A stretch of DNA of 64,000 nucleotides, from positions 1 through 64,000 of the forward strand of contig QANZ01021686.1 of assembly GCA_003254925.1 (NCBI GenBank), given 5' to 3'. The notes under the pieces were generated by a model, which saw only the letters and a program-made list of their open reading frames with translations, did no database searches and was not told the origin of the DNA. Positions 11,136 to 22,187 of the stretch are shown here, piece by piece. The position numbers and the translations under genes were made by a program. The stretch is from Chamaecrista fasciculata. Lineage: Eukaryota; Streptophyta; Magnoliopsida; Fabales; Fabaceae. How positions within the stretch are numbered: the first letter of the stretch is position 1; every line of letters starts with the position of its first letter.

Positions 11136-11142
11136 TATATAT
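11136..11142 (+). promoter_or_regulatory. Candidate TATA box of the UGT gene
   Basis: TATATAT within CTCCTATATATCG, 129 bases before the ATG at 11271, which would leave a CT-rich leader of about 100 bases. Confidence 0.4.
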
Positions 11143-11270
11143 CGTCATTGGTTGTTGCTCACTTCCTAATAGCTTTACCAATTGAAAAATTAGAACTTTG
11201 ATCATACCCACAAACCTCCTCCTCTTCTTCTTCTTGATAAAAAATCCGAACTTGCTAACCCAAAAACCCC

Positions 11271-12737
11271 ATGGCTAGTACAGAAACTGATCAGAAACTT
11301 CTTCACATCTTCTTCTTCCCCCTCCCTGCTCACGGCCACATGATCCCACTCTTAGAAATATCTCAACTTTTCGCATCAAGAGGCCTCAAATCCACCATTG
11401 TCACCACCCCACATAACCTCCCTCTCGTTTCTCGATCCCTTCATCATCATCATCCTAACATCAACATCAACATCGTCACTGTCGAATTCCCCTCCGTCGA
11501 ATTCGGCTTGCCGGAAAACTGCGAAAACGCCGACTCCATCCCTTCATCATCTCTCATCCCTAACTTCATGAACGCAACCAGAAAACTTCAACACCCTCTC
11601 GAGAATCTCCTTCTCCGACACAAACCAGATTGTCTTATCGCCGACATGTTCTTCCCATGGGCGACAGATTCCTCGGCCAAATTCGGCATTCCGAGAATCG
11701 TGTTTCACGGTCACGGTTCTTTCTCACTCTGTGCCAATGAATGCGTCAGATTATATAAACCCCACATGAGTGTTTCATCGGATTCAGAGACCTTCGTGAT
11801 TCCGAATCTTCCCGGAGAAATTAAAATGACGAGGGTGGTCGTGTCGGATTATCTACAACGAGACGATAAAGAATGGTTGAAAAAGCAAGAGGAAAGGAGA
11901 GATTCAGAGAAGAGAAGCTTCGGTGTGATCGTGAATAGCTTCTACGAATTAGAGAAAGAATACGCCGATTATTACAAGAAAGTACTGTTGGGAAGAAGAA
12001 AATCATGGCATATCGGCCCTGTTTCGTTGTTAAAGAGAGAGATTAAAGAAAAATCAAACAGAGGAAGAGAAGCCGACATTGATGAACAAGAATGTTTAAA
12101 ATGGCTCGACTCGAAGAAACCCAATTCAGTAATCTACGTCTGTTTTGGAACCATCGCAAATTTTCAAACATCCCAGCTTAGAGAAATCGCAATGGGTCTC
12201 GAAGCTTCAAGGAAAAACTTCATATGGGTGGTAAAGAGAAATAAAACAGAGGAAAAAACAGAGGAAGAAGAAGAATGGATTCCAGAAGGATTTGAGAAGA
12301 GAATAAAAGGGAAGGGGATGATTATAAGAGGGTGGGCACCACAATTGATGATTTTGGATCACAAATCAGTGGGTGGATTCGTGACACATTGTGGGTGGAA
12401 TTCGACGTTAGAAGGAGTGAGTGGAGGCGTGGCGATGGTGACGTGGCCGGTGGCGGCCGAGCAATTTTACAACGAGAAGTTTGTGACGGAGGTGTTGAGA
12501 ATTGGGATTCCGGTGGGAGTGAAGAGACTGGTGAGATTTGTGGGAGATAATAGTATGAGGAAGGAGAAGATTGAGAATGCAGTGAGGAGAGTGATGGAAG
12601 GAGAAGAAGCAGAGGAAATGAGAAACAGAGCAAAAGAGTATTCAAAAATGGCGAGAGCAGCTGTGGAAGAAGGAGGATCGTCGTATTTGGATATAAGTGC
12701 TTTCATTCAAGAGCTTTCATCTCGTCGACGACGTTAA
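11271..12737 (+). CDS. UDP-glycosyltransferase, UGT73-type (family 1)
   Basis: Intronless 488-residue frame with an ATG after a CT-rich leader. The protein would transfer a sugar from a UDP-sugar to a small-molecule acceptor in the cytosol. His23 in PAHGHMIPL matches the catalytic base, and Asp125 in LIADMFFPW its activating acidic partner. The PSPG box spans exactly 44 residues (Trp355 to Gln398) with WAPQ, HCGWNS and a terminal AEQ; a final Gln generally favours UDP-glucose. The GHMIPLLEISQLFASRG opening and FYNEKFVTEVLRIGIPVG after the box are typical of the UGT73 group, which glycosylates flavonoids, terpenoids, steroids and hormones. Within the box the usual SAGVPMVTWP reads SGGVAMVTWP, a small departure. 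It sits between two BBE-like genes on opposite strands. The acceptor cannot be predicted. Confidence 0.95.
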   Translation: MASTETDQKLLHIFFFPLPAHGHMIPLLEISQLFASRGLKSTIVTTPHNLPLVSRSLHHHHPNININIVTVEFPSVEFGLPENCENADSIPSSSLIPNFMNATRKLQHPLENLLLRHKPDCLIADMFFPWATDSSAKFGIPRIVFHGHGSFSLCANECVRLYKPHMSVSSDSETFVIPNLPGEIKMTRVVVSDYLQRDDKEWLKKQEERRDSEKRSFGVIVNSFYELEKEYADYYKKVLLGRRKSWHIGPVSLLKREIKEKSNRGREADIDEQECLKWLDSKKPNSVIYVCFGTIANFQTSQLREIAMGLEASRKNFIWVVKRNKTEEKTEEEEEWIPEGFEKRIKGKGMIIRGWAPQLMILDHKSVGGFVTHCGWNSTLEGVSGGVAMVTWPVAAEQFYNEKFVTEVLRIGIPVGVKRLVRFVGDNSMRKEKIENAVRRVMEGEEAEEMRNRAKEYSKMARAAVEEGGSSYLDISAFIQELSSRRRR

Positions 12738-12844
12738 TGGCTTTTTCTTTGTAATGGAGAAAAGGTTTGGTTTTGCTTCGCGTGCTTTGATTTGTATGCA
12801 AATACTAGTGCTTTGTTACCAAAGGCTAAGCTTGTGAGTTGTGA

Positions 12845-13487
12845 TATAGGGATGGCAACTGATGGATATAGGGTGGTTTTGCCACTATCCGTATCCGTAT
12901 CCGTATCCGTTTATCCTATCCAATATCCGTACCCTATCCGTATCCGATAAATTAATATCCGTATCCGCACCCTATCCGATATCCGGTATCCGACGGATAC
13001 CCGAAATATCCGAAAAAATATGGATATAGGATAGGATATCCTATTTTATAAATCGGATATATCGGGTACCCGATATCCATTATCCGCCAACTAATATAAT
13101 TAAATGAAATTATTATTTATTTACATTTTAAATTTATTTTTTAAAATAAAAAATTAAATATAAATAACTAAAATATGATTTTTTTAAAAATATATATGAA
13201 TATAATTAATTAAATTTAAATATTTATATATAAAATGTTAAATTAAAAGTAAAATATAAAAATTAAATAAGTAATAGGATATCGGATATCGGATACCCTA
13301 AATATCCGTTCATTTCGGACGGATATAGGGTATCCGAGGGCAATATCCGTATCCATCCAATATCCGAAAAAAATTTAATTTTCACTATCCGTATCCGTAT
13401 CCGATATCCGGTATCCGACGGATACCAGATATTTTTTCGGACGGATACGGACGGATATCCTAACTTAGGATATAAATTGGCATCCCT
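12845..13487. mobile_element. Non-autonomous hAT-like element filled with TATCCG repeats (643 bp)
   Basis: Ends are TATAGGGATGGCAA and TTGGCATCCCT (inverted AGGGATGGCAA-type termini). Exact 8-bp target duplications AGTTGTGA lie at 12837-12844 and 13488-13495. Both flanks carry arrays of TATCCG and TATCCGTATCCG hexamers, mostly at 12887-13080 and 13265-13460, around an AT-rich core. The position 100 bases after the UGT stop puts it in or near that gene's 3' UTR. Confidence 0.8.
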
Positions 13488-13534
13488 AGTTGTGAACTAT
13501 ATTTTCAAGTATAATCACACATTATATTTTTAAG

Positions 13535-13765
13535 GCTAAAGTCCTATTTTGGTTCTTTTTGTTTTCTCAAAGTTTTGTTTTGGTCCATCAAGTTTCTAAA
13601 AAGTTTCACCGTTAGTCTATAACTCTTTTTCATCCACTTTTTCTATTAAAAAATGAAACAAATTTACTTTCATCCTCCAACAATTTTGCTCTCTTACAAA
13701 AGGGAAGGACTTACCGCAAACGAGCAAAATTTTTGTGATAAAGTATAAATAAAAATGGGATTAAC
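13535..13765. repeat. Dispersed repeat, terminal part
   Basis: Begins 'ggctaaagtcctattttggt' and matches, in reverse orientation, the sequence at about 41450-41725 ('aaagaggactttggcct'). Both look like ends of one TIR element family. The remainder to 14524 is AT-rich with no supportable gene. Confidence 0.45.
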
Positions 13766-14524
13766 CATTGAAAAAAGAACTCTATATTTCTTCAAGAGAT
13801 TAAAAGAAAGAAGTGATTTTTGTGCTTCAAAAACTTAAAACATATTGCAACAAAATATTTTGTGATAGAAAATAGAGCAAATTATACTATTCAAATAAAT
13901 ACAAGTAATTTATGAATTCTGTTGTTTTCATCACCTTCCTCAAATTGCAAGAATTGTAGGCGACGAAAATTTCCCTCTTCTTCATATATCGTTGTTCATC
14001 TCTTTAAGAGGGCAATTTTGTATATTCTAATATTCCTTTTTTATATTTCTTTAGTCTTAGAAGTTATATTTCTTTTCATTAGAAGATATCTTTACTCCTT
14101 ATTTTTTAAGTGTATAGGAGACATCACTTGTTGGTTACTATTCGATGACTCTTTGTATTTTTGCAGATTTTCTTACGTTGGACCAATTTGGCTGGCAAAG
14201 GCTCGGAGGGTGTGTCTCATTATTGGTTGGGTTTCTATACCCTCATTTTCTTCTTTTGATTTCTTGGTGTTTCCAAGATTAAACTCATCAAAATTTAGAT
14301 GATTGTCTCTTCTGGTAAATGTTCAAAAAATATTTTGCATTACGACTCGATCAGCCACCATAACCGCTGGATGTGCACTTAGGATAAGTAACATTACAAA
14401 TATAACAAACAAACTATGTCTTAAATTTACACATTTATTTCACTGACTTTTCAATTTCTACTCAACTTTTATAGAGTAGTATATTAAAATCAACATTATG
14501 AAACAATTTAAATCTATCTGTCTA

Positions 14525-17500
14525 TCATTTCATTCTCCGAAACTTCAATTTCATCCCTTCCTTTCTAGGAAGCACTGGTATACTCTGCTCATTTCTGAAG
14601 AAATTTTCAGGATCCACTTGAGTCTTAACCTTCACCAACCTCTCAAAAATACCATTAAAATACTTCATTCCATAAACTTCACCTTCTTCATAACTATCCT
14701 CACCAAAACTATTAATCCCAATATCAAGATCCCTATAATTCAAGAACGCCCTCCTCGGATTCCTCGAAACAAACGGCGTCATAAAACTGTACAGATTTCT
14801 CATTTCCGTTATGAACTTCGTCTCTGCTTCACTTCCTGCTTCTCCCCACCTCACAGAATACTCAATCTTATAGAGATTTCCACCACGATGAGAAAACGGC
14901 GTCGTATTGGATGCTATCTCCCACATTTTTCCTCCATAAGGATTGAACACCAATCCAATACTCCCTAATTCGATCATCTTCTCCCAAATTGATTCCAACC
15001 CATTTCTCGAAATCGGAGTCTCAACGTAATCCGATTTTCTCTTTAGAAATTCTGCTGAGTTCAGATTCCGATCGAGCAAATCCTCTGGTTTTCCCACTTT
15101 CGCCCACCAAACGACAGAGCCTAACCATGTCGTTTCCACGCAGTTCTGTTTTTTCAAACCCAGAGCAGGAAACTCTGTTTCCAACAGCGAAACGACGTCG
15201 CCGGAGGGTCCAAGAAACAACCCCATCACCGCGGCACTCACTGTTTTATTATGACCCGGTGGCCTTGAGCTCACCGGTGATAACAGTAGCCTCATGAAAA
15301 GACTGTCGTTTGTGTAAGGCGCAACCTGCAGATTAATGATTTGAAAAGTATTTTAGAAATATTTTGTTTTCACCAAAATCGAATTTTGGCCCCTAATATT
15401 TATCTTAAATAATGTTTTAGTCCATAATATTATTTTATTCGATTTTGGTCCTTAATGTTTCCAAGGAGTTTTGTTTTGGACCTTAACTATTGAATGTGAT
15501 CATATCTCTCTTGTTTCAAGTCCGAGCGATGAAATTGTAGCTACAAGTTACAGTTGACGAGTTCTTTGTTTGTTCGGTTGGAATCGTTAGCAAAATAGAT
15601 CAAATCGGACTTGAAATTGAGCTTATAAATGGGCTAATCATTTCATGAAATTAGACATATCTTTTTCGTTTTACGTTCGAATGTGATGAAATCGGAGCTA
15701 CGAGTTACTCTCGCGAACTCTATCTAGTTGGGACCGTTGACAAACGAAATCAAATAGTACTATGAAAGTTTATACTATTTTTTGACCAAACTCACTTTCG
15801 AAGTTCTATTTGACCTCATTTGCCAGTGACTCCAGCTCAATAGAGACAAAACTCGTTAAGAATAATTTGTAGCTCCAATTTCGTTGTATTTGAACTTGAG
15901 ACGAAAGGGATATGATCAAATTCATGAAACAAGAGGCCCATTTAACACTCAATTTCATGTTTGATTTGACCTCAGTTGTTGATGATTATAATTGAGCAAA
16001 GAATGAAATCATCAAATTTAACTTGTAGCTAGGATTTTATTGTATTTGAGTTTGAAACAAAAGAAATATAATCATATTTAAAAAGTTAGACACCAATATA
16101 ATTATAAAACTTATTAAGGACCAAAACTAAATTGTTAGAAAATATTACGGGTCAAATCAAAATAAAAAAATATTAGGGACTAAAACAAAATGTAAGATCA
16201 ATATTAAGAACTAAAATAGAATTTCGGCCTTGTTATTTCTATGCTAGACATATGAGTTAGGAATGGCAATGAGTATGGTACTTGGTCATTTTGTCACTAT
16301 CTGTATCCATTCATTTTATCCGATATCCGGTATCTGATGGGTATCCTATATATCCGAAATACCTGAAAATAATGGATATAGGATAGGATATCCTAATTCA
16401 AAAATCGGATATATTCGATGCCCAATATCCGTTAATTAAAAATATAAAAAAATGTTAAAATATAATAAAATATTTATGTTATAGGGTATCGGATTCCGGG
16501 AACCCTAACTATTAGGGGTGTTCAAACTTCAGTTTGGATCGGTTTTGACTTTTTTTTTTTCAACCGAACCGAACAAATTGAATGACAACTAAAGCCATCC
16601 AATCAATCCAGTCATTTTAGGTCAACCGAACCAATCCAAACCGACTTTAATCGGTTTGGATTAGATCGGTTAATCGGTTTTCTATATATTCATTAAGTTA
16701 AAAATCTAAAAAATACAAAATATATAAAAATCTAGAAAATATAAGAAAAGATTAGAAACTATAAAATGTGGTGAAGGATGAAGGTTGAAGATGAAGTGAT
16801 GAAGGAAGGATGAAGTGTAAAACTATGAATTATGAAATAAAAAGTGACTAAGTTTGAGTGTGAAGGACCACTAAATAAGGGAAAATAAAAAATGAAGAAA
16901 TTAAGTTTAGAGATAGGGATGTTTTTTATTTAATATAATATAAATAATATTTAATTAAAATATGGTTCGGTTTGGTTCGGTCGGTTTTGGTTTTCCATAC
17001 CAACCGAACCGAACTAATCGGTTTTCATCCTTTTTCATCCAATTCAACCAATTAGATGATTGGTTTTGGTCGGTTTGGATTGGATTGGAACAGCCCTACT
17101 AACTATCCATTCATTTCGGACGGATACCAGATAGTTAATTTTTTTATTTTTTACTATCCGTACCCTATCCGATATCCGGTATCCGACAGATATTGGATAT
17201 TTTTTACGGGTGAATTTGGACTGGTATCCTAAAGACCCACCCATATTGCCATCCCATATATGAGTTGAATAGTTTTAGTCTCATATGTATTCTAGAAGGG
17301 AAAGATTTTTTTTTTCTCTACATGACAACAAACTTATTATAACAAATTATTTGTCAATCTCAACTATTCAAATTATAAATAATAACAGAAATCATATAGT
17401 ATCATGTTTTGGACTACTAGCAAAACAAATTGAAAAGTTTGAAAACCACAAAGGGACTAAACTAATATGTATCCTATAGTTCTACGAAAAATATGTATCC

Positions 17501-18449
17501 TATAGTTCTGAAATCAAAATGAGGTTTTGACTATTTTTTTTCTTGGGATTTTGATTAAAAGAAAAAGTTAAGAATATTATTTAAGTGGAGAAATTCCAAC
17601 CTGCTGCCACTGAAGGACAAGATCCGTTGCGTTTTGCTCCAGCGTCTTTTGCACTCGAAAAACGGTCACCGTTTGAGGTACACGCACTAACTTAACAGTA
17701 TACGACAATATAACCCCAAAACTACATCCTCCTCCTCCTCTTATAGCCCAAAACAGATCTTCCCCCATGGAATCTTTGTTCAAAATTCTTCCATTAACAT
17801 CAACAATTCTTGCGTCCACAATATTATCAACAGAGAGACCATACCGCCGGAGCAAATTGCCGTACCCTCCGCCGGCGAAATGTCCGCCGACACCCACCGT
17901 CAGACATACTCCGGCGGGGAAGGCATGGACATTGCTGGCGTTGCAGATGTTGTAATATAGCTCGCCGAGTGTCGCGCCGGCTCCGACGATTGCGAGGTCG
18001 ATTTCAGTGTCGACGGAGATGTTACGGAGGTTGAAGAGGTCGAGGAGGATGAAGGGTTCGCCGGAGGAGGCGTAGGAAAGGCCCTCGAAGTCGTGGCCGC
18101 CGCTTCGGGTTCGGATTTGGATTCCGGCGAGTTTGGCGCATTTTACAGTGAATTGGACGTGGGAATCTTGAAATGGGGTTATGATGAAGGAGGGTTTTGG
18201 GGTGGAGGAAGTGTTGAATCTGGCGTTGCGAATGTAGTTTTGGAGAACAGAGGAATAAGAAGAAAGGTTGGATTTTTGGAAGACTATGTTGTCGGAAACA
18301 GAGGATTTTTCAGATGGGTTTGTGTGGTGTGTCAAGAAGCATTTGAGGAAGTTGTCATGTGGTGAAGAAGCATAGACATGAGGAAGAAGAAGAAGAAGAA
18401 TGGAAGAGAGATAAGGGAGGAATAATAATGGAGCTAATGATTGTGCCAT
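14525..18449 (-). CDS. BBE-like FAD oxidase, two exons, 2275-bp intron
   Basis: Exon 1 is 17601-18449 and exon 2 is 14525-15325; the GT-AG intron (15326-17600) is phase 0 and splicing gives QWQQ|VAPYTND, exactly as in the intronless paralogue at 6950. The spliced product is 549 residues. I chose the ATG at 18449 (MAQSLAPLLF...) because it starts a clean signal peptide; an upstream in-frame ATG at 18500 adds 17 residues. His119 in RSGGHDFEG and Cys182 in FPAGVC are both present, so bicovalent FAD attachment is expected. Val185 at the gatekeeper position suggests an oxidase. The residue after the Cys is Leu rather than the usual Pro. The BBE domain with NYRDLDIG and NFFRNEQSIP is intact. Function is a secreted flavin oxidase of unknown substrate. 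The intron holds three transposons, so expression could be impaired. Confidence 0.88.
15372..16231. mobile_element. TIR element in the BBE-like intron
   Basis: Both ends carry related inverted sequences (left 'tatcttaaataatgttttag', mirrored on the right by 'ggactaaaacaaaatgtaag'), about 50 bases long and imperfect. The interior matches the widespread family with 'tacgagttactctcgcgaac' and 'agttgggaccgttgacaaac'. Flanks are roughly ttgttttca and ttgttattt, so the target duplication is not exact and the limits are approximate. Confidence 0.55.
16259..17258. mobile_element. hAT-like element in the BBE-like intron, interrupted by a second one
   Basis: Ends AGGAATGGCAATG and TATTGCCATCCCATA, flanked by exact 8-bp TATGAGTT copies (16251-16258 and 17259-17266). 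Interior TATCCG-type repeats show it is a relative of the element at 12845-13487. A 586-bp hAT-like element is nested inside, leaving about 414 bp of its own sequence. Confidence 0.8.
16513..17098. mobile_element. Nested hAT-like element (586 bp)
   Basis: Ends TAGGGGTGTTCAAA and TTGGAACAGCCCTA, with exact target duplications CTAACTAT (16505-16512 and 17099-17106). The interior has repeated 'aaccgaaccga' and 'tcggttttgg' phrases near both ends. No transposase. It inserted into the older element at 16259-17258. Confidence 0.85.
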
Positions 18450-18504
18450 TGGTGGGTGTTGTGTGAGTGTTTGGATAATTAATTTTGTTAGGTTGTGCAT
18501 GGAA

Positions 18505-18511
18505 GTATATA
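18505..18511 (-). promoter_or_regulatory. Candidate TATA box of the two-exon BBE-like gene
   Basis: Minus-strand TATATAC, about 60 bases before the ATG at 18449. This stretch is also copied upstream of the two 5' fragments at 20334 and 25816. Confidence 0.4.
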
Positions 18512-18907
18512 TCTATAATCAAATAATGGAACATAACCGGATGGAATGATCAATAGGAGCATATAAAAGGATATTTTCATTTCTTTTTTGGGTTTGTGTT
18601 AGAATATGGAAATCAAATATTGAAATAAACAATTTAATATAAAAAAAATCAAACAGTGTATTAGTTACTTTATTATGGATTAACCAATATATCATTTATT
18701 TTTTTAAAAAATTAACTAGTATACTGTTTATTTTTTTAATAAACTATATTATGCATTAAATTATTAACTCAGTGATATTTTAAAGGTTAAATTATTAGTT
18801 TATTCGGTTTTCTTTCTTTTGATTATGGAAAGGTACTTATGGATATTTTTTGTTTTGATTATGAAAAGGTACTTATGAACATTATAATTATTATCTTTTA
18901 TAGATAA

Positions 18908-18934
18908 CTAGCATGAGATTCGTGCGTTCGCACG
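18908..18934 (-). mobile_element. Helitron 3' terminus
   Basis: Minus strand: perfect hairpin CGTGCG-AA-CGCACG (18921-18934), nine spacer bases, then CTAG (18908-18911) and host T. A second CCGTG..CACGG hairpin at about 19015 suggests an overlapping or duplicated end. It marks where similarity to the duplicated promoter at 20335-20720 stops. 18935-19735 otherwise holds no gene. Confidence 0.5.
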
Positions 18935-19739
18935 GGGTTTTACTTCTTAATACATATTACTGTACATTGGATAGATTACTAACATTACATATTAAAATAT
19001 TGTATAAAATCCGTGTATTTGCACGGATTTTTCCTTCTTAATACATAGTATTGTATATATATTAATAACATACAAAGTGTAAATGTATTCGATAGATTAC
19101 TAACATTACATACCAAAATATTATTTGTTAGAGAGTATTACTAACATTACAAACTGCAAAGGTTGGTTAGACATTACTCTTAGGCAAGAGTGTGTAAGAT
19201 AAACCAAAATCAGAGCGACATTTATCAACATCAGATTATCAGCATACCGTTTCTGCAACATACATTATCAATATCAGATAATTAATTAAAAAATACCTTC
19301 AGCCTCACATAGCTCGATGTCACCGATTGCTTCCATAGTTGTGGTACCCATAGCTTCTTGGTTTCCTAAGATTAAGTCATTTTTTCAAAATCAAATCAAG
19401 ATTTCAGGTCAAAATTTGATTTTTGGATATCTCCATTCTTGGAAATCATGAAGGGATAGTCAAAATTCATCCGAGTACATGTTTAGCCTTAATTGGGACT
19501 AAATTGAACATTTTCTTTCTTTCTCTCTCTATGGGCGGTGGCGTTATATATATTCCTTTTAGCTTGCAGGTGGCAGATCTATATTGTATATATATGTGGT
19601 TTGTGGTTTGTAGTTTATATGGATATAAATGGGTATGTGGAATTGTTGAATATTATATATATATAGATATGGATCTGGTGTTGATGTTTCTATATATATT
19701 ATATATTATATATTATATATTATATATATATATAATAGT

Positions 19740-21631
19740 GATGGTATATGTAGAGGGCCTCTTTTCAATCGCTGCATTGTGTGATTTCGATATGCTTTGC
19801 ATCAACTCTATATATGCATGATTATAATTATTTGTTAATGTATATGTGTTCCACTTGTATAACTTGGATATCAGATCTTGTTTTCTTGTTGTTTTATCCC
19901 AAATAAATAATTAGGAGATTACAAGTTTATCTTGAGACTATAGGTAACTAAAATTAACTCAACTCATTTAAATAATGGGTCAAGATGGATTGGGTCTAAA
20001 ATTGACCCATTAAAATTAAATTGGATTGGGTCAAACCATACCCAAATTTATGTCAAAACTACGTACTTTCATAAAAGGGATAATATGAATTTCATAATTT
20101 TTTTCAAAAATTACAAAATGCCTCCAAATAGTTTCAAAATTTACAAAAAGAAAGGTTGGATTTTTGGAAGACTATGATGTCGGATGGGTTTGTGTTATGG
20201 TTGTGGTGTGTCCAGAAGCATTTGAGGAAGTTGTCATGTGGTGAAGAAGCAGAGACATGAGGAAGAAGAAGGAGAAGAAGGAGAAGAATGGAAGAGAGAT
20301 AAGGGAATAATAATGGAGTTAATGATTGTGCCATTTGTGGGTGTTGTATGAGTGTTTGGATATTTTTGTTAGGTTGTGCATGGAAGTATATATATATTTA
20401 TAATCAAATAAGGGAACAGAACCGGATGGAATGAATAGGAGCATATAAAAGGATATTTTCATTTCTTTTTTGGTTAGTAACTTTGTATTAGAATATGGAA
20501 ATCAAATATTGAAATAAACAATTTAATATAAAAAAATTAAATAGTGTATTAGTTACTTTTTTATGGATTAAAAAAATTAACTAGTATACTGTTTAATTTT
20601 TTAATAAATTATAATATGTATATAAATTATTAAGTAAATGATAATTTAAAAGTTAAATTATTAGTTTATTCGTTTTTCTTTCTTTTGATATATGGAAAGG
20701 TACTTATGGATATTATAATTATTATCTTATGTGAAGAAGGAGATGTTTAATTAGGTGGCAAGTGAGTATCTACTATGTATCATCAATAGAACAGTTGTTT
20801 ATGTAAAGAGATGAGTAAACAATTAATTGTAGATGTTCTAATAAAAAGAAGGCCAAAGTCTCAAATTGGTCCGTTATGTATGGGTAGATTTCAAGTTAGT
20901 CTATTATCTTTTATTTGTTTCAGATTGACTATATATATTTTCATGATTTTTAAAATTGGTACCAAAATACTTTCGAAACACAATAATTTAACCACATTTG
21001 TTAGCGATCTTAACTGGGCAAAGAAAAACTCTAGTCAGCACATAACTTTAAATTCGTTGTATTTGGACTTCAAACGAAAGAGATATGACGACTTATGTTA
21101 CTTGTTTGACCATGAAATGAGTTATCTACTTTTGGGATTCGATTTAACCTATTTGTTAATGGTCTAAAAGAAATTCATAATTTTGAATTTATAGAATAAA
21201 ATTATTAAAAACATTAAAATTTATTTGTGTTGGCCCATGCATTATAGGCCAAAAACTATAATTTGATCTATTTCCATCTCATCAGTCATCCCTCCATACA
21301 AACATAAGAAGTGGACAAACTCACAAGAGTAAGTAAGTAACATAATCCACGGGGACCCAAAAAAACTAATATGGTTTTCCAAAGAAGAAATATTTAAAAA
21401 AAAACTAATATTCTAATTAATTAAATACACTTAATTAATTAATCATTATTGATTAGGAGAGAGCGATCATGGATCTGAAATCTTGCTATCCATATTGAAA
21501 CCAGGCTGTCAGCAGACAACGTGCAATTAAATTTCTTAGTTACTTCGTCGTCTGCCCACAGATTATGGTATTCAACATAACAAGAGCCAAAAATGAATAA
21601 TTGAAAAGGCTATTAAAAATATATAATTGAA
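19740..21631. repeat. Segmental duplication block A
   Basis: Nearly identical in direct orientation to block B (25224-27872), starting at 'gtagagggcctcttttcaat' and ending near 'ggctattaaaaatatata'. It contains the BBE-like 5' fragment, its copied promoter and part of a dispersed element (about 20850-21180). Block B has a 741-bp transposon that A lacks, while A lacks a short 'aattaaatcaattattg' segment near its end. Confidence 0.85.
20134..20334 (-). pseudogene. BBE-like 5' fragment, copy A
   Basis: The 66-codon frame starts MAQSLTPLLFPYLSSI and matches the signal peptide and first residues of the gene at 18449, including SPHDNFLKCF and IVFQKSNLS. It then stops at a junction with unrelated AT-rich sequence near 20150. 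Upstream sequence (20335-20720) also matches the promoter of that gene. With no FAD-binding or BBE domain it cannot be an enzyme, although it might still be transcribed. Confidence 0.85.
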
Positions 21632-21754
21632 ACACCCTCTTCAGTCTTCACCCAAAAATCACTTCTTTTAAATCTCCATCTTCCTCTCCTCATATATACT
21701 CACATCCACACACAATATCCAACACTAACATAACATAACATACACATTCCCACC

Positions 21755-22187
21755 ATGAAACCTCCTTCTTCTTCTTCTTCAAATTCTTCTATTTTCTTTC
21801 CCATTTTCTTCCTCTTTCTTCTCTCCCAAACACACTTCTTCCTCCTTACTCTCTCTGCTTCTTCTCCTCCCACTCCTCTCTTCTCTCTGCTTTCTCTCAA
21901 ATCCTCCCTCATAGACCCTCTCAACACTCTCCATGACTGGACCTATCCTTCTTCTTCTTCTTCCTTTTCTTCTAATTACTCACCCTCTTTGGTGTTCATG
22001 GTCTGGTATCACGTGCCACCCACACACTTCCCAAATCACGAAACTTGATCTCTCTCAAAGCAATCTTTCAGGCTTAATCTCACCTCAAATCCGTTTCTTA
22101 ACCTCCCTTAACCACTTATCTCTAAATCCTTCAAACACCACAACATTCGTCATGTCTAGTGTACGAGATCATAGAATTTTGGCGTGA
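21755..22187 (+). pseudogene. TDR/PXY-like LRR receptor kinase, 5' fragment
   Basis: From ATG 21755 the product has a signal peptide, then LFSLLSLKSSLIDPLNTLHDW, the start of a plant LRR N-terminal domain. A frameshift near 21980-21985 moves the reading to the frame that continues WCSWSGITCHPHTSQITKLD and the first leucine-rich repeat (LDLSQSNLSGLISPQIRFL). Similarity ends near 22130 and a stop follows at 22187. WCSWSG..C followed by LDLS..NLSG.I..QIR resembles the TDR/PXY group of peptide receptors (recalled, not searched). The remaining LRRs, membrane segment and kinase are absent, so this is a broken fragment. A TATA-like CATATATAC lies about 60 bases upstream. Confidence 0.7.

Noticed and set aside
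13922..14302. 126-codon hydrophobic plus-strand frame
   Set aside because: It opens at a TTG, is dominated by T-rich codons and shows no motif; it is expected by chance in this composition.
19423..19821. 132-codon frame rich in Tyr and Ile
   Set aside because: Most of it translates TA-dinucleotide tracts; no domain and no conservation of the frame at block B.
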